Part shown: positions 23,638-23,962 of the stretch, in pieces | How the letters are laid out: the number at the start of each line of letters is the position of its first letter | Position numbering within the stretch: position 1 is the first letter of the stretch | Source: Clostridiales bacterium | GTDB taxonomy: Bacteria; Bacillota; Clostridia; Oscillospirales; Acutalibacteraceae | Direction of reading: 5' to 3' | NCBI GenBank assembly: GCA_020860025.1 | Contig: JAJBVC010000119.1 | Location: 1-23,962, forward strand | Length of the DNA: 23,962 bases | Program-made: the position numbers and the translations under genes | Notes under the pieces: model-generated | What the model was told of the DNA's origin: nothing | The model's input: the letters and a program-made list of their open reading frames with translations, nothing else | Databases searched by the model: none

Positions 23638-23962
23638 AGATGTCGATAAAGCAGTCATAACCACGCTCAGGTATAAAATAGAGGTGTTTTTCTTACTTTT
23701 ATCTTTTAATAACAAAAAGTTATCTTATTACAACAGCAATTTAAAAGCGCCAAGACCTTAATGTTCTTGGCACTTTGAGCGTTTTAAGCCTTTTGGTCGG
23801 AAGCGGATTCGTTTGCGACCGCTCACAGTGTGAGAAAAAGGGAGCAATAAGAATTGGCAGCGGTCAAAGAATTGAGTTTGCTTTTGCAAACGAAAAATTC
23901 TTTGGGCACCGCAACTGGACACAATCGTACAGCAATCCTCCCAAAATGCTTAATTCTGACTA
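23638..23962 (+). repeat. Intergenic repeat element, copy 3 (runs to window end)
   Basis: The left end (TGTCGATAAAGCAGTCATAACCACGCTC), the core GAGCGTTTTAAGCCTTTT and the right end (CAATCCTCCCAAAATGC through TTCTGACTA) match copies 1 and 2. The inner hairpin is AAAGCGCCAAGA (23744-23755) with TCTTGGCACTTT (23765-23776): same place and shape, different sequence. An extra segment of about 112 bp (about 23807-23926) holds further hairpins: CTCAC/GTGAG (23822-23834), AAAGAATT with AATTCTTT (23866-23873, 23896-23903), and inside it GTTTGC-TTTT-GCAAAC (23876-23891). No gene is seen between 23598 and the window end. Confidence 0.8.

Noticed and set aside
1..23962. CRISPR arrays, rRNA, tRNA genes, prophage or transposase genes
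   Set aside because: No regularly spaced short repeats, no cloverleaf or rRNA sequence, and no integrase or transposase motifs were seen on either strand.

Overview
The window looks like chromosome from a Bacillota bacterium of class Clostridia, most likely Ruminococcaceae/Oscillospiraceae. This is inferred from moderate-to-low GC, strong Shine-Dalgarno sites with ATG/GTG/TTG starts, and the gene content: ftsEX followed by PcsB/CwlO-type hydrolases, hflX, a CdaR/PucR regulator, and an FHA/SEDS/PBP trio. Nearly every gene is on the minus strand. The exceptions are a small HTH regulator (1055-1369) and galM (22539-23597).

Layout, left to right. (a) 1-1414 is an AT-rich, accessory-looking locus: a truncated lipoprotein resembling trigger-factor-type foldases, a small secreted protein of unknown function, and a divergent XRE regulator. 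Copies of a CTATAGCT-like motif lie between the last two. (b) 1495-7447, read right to left, is a housekeeping run: rarA, nth, a shikimate-kinase-like gene, two FAD oxidoreductases (BaiN/HI0933 type and COG2509 type) and trmB. (c) 7448-7794 is non-coding and holds a copy of an intergenic repeat. (d) 7795-14488, read right to left, is ftsE-ftsX, three tandem secreted coiled-coil/LytM (M23) hydrolases and queH, with overlaps or short gaps throughout. FtsEX is known in other Firmicutes to activate PcsB/CwlO hydrolases, so this reads as a septal or elongation peptidoglycan-cleavage operon. (e) 14712-15797 is a CdaR/PucR-type regulator with its own strong promoter and a terminator. (f) 16082-22131, read right to left, is a two-FHA-domain membrane protein, a RodA/FtsW polymerase, a class B PBP, hflX, a small membrane-anchored protein and an rsuA-type pseudouridine synthase. 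(g) 22132-23962 holds galM, flanked by two further copies of the intergenic repeat.

The most unusual feature is this repeat family, with copies at 7561-7792 (minus), 22155-22382 (plus) and 23638 to the window end (plus). The copies share imperfect terminal inverted repeats, a conserved core and a hairpin that keeps its shape while its sequence differs between copies. No protein-coding potential is evident, so they look like MITE-type or structured intergenic elements. Two copies in opposite orientation bracket a roughly 14.4-kb cell-envelope block.

Functionally the window centres on cell-wall growth: synthesis by the SEDS/PBP pair, probably under phospho-signal control through FHA, and cleavage by FtsEX with three hydrolases. 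Around it are tRNA, rRNA and ribosome maintenance genes (trmB, queH, rsuA, hflX) and DNA maintenance genes (rarA, nth). All family calls rest on motifs read by eye; no database search was run.
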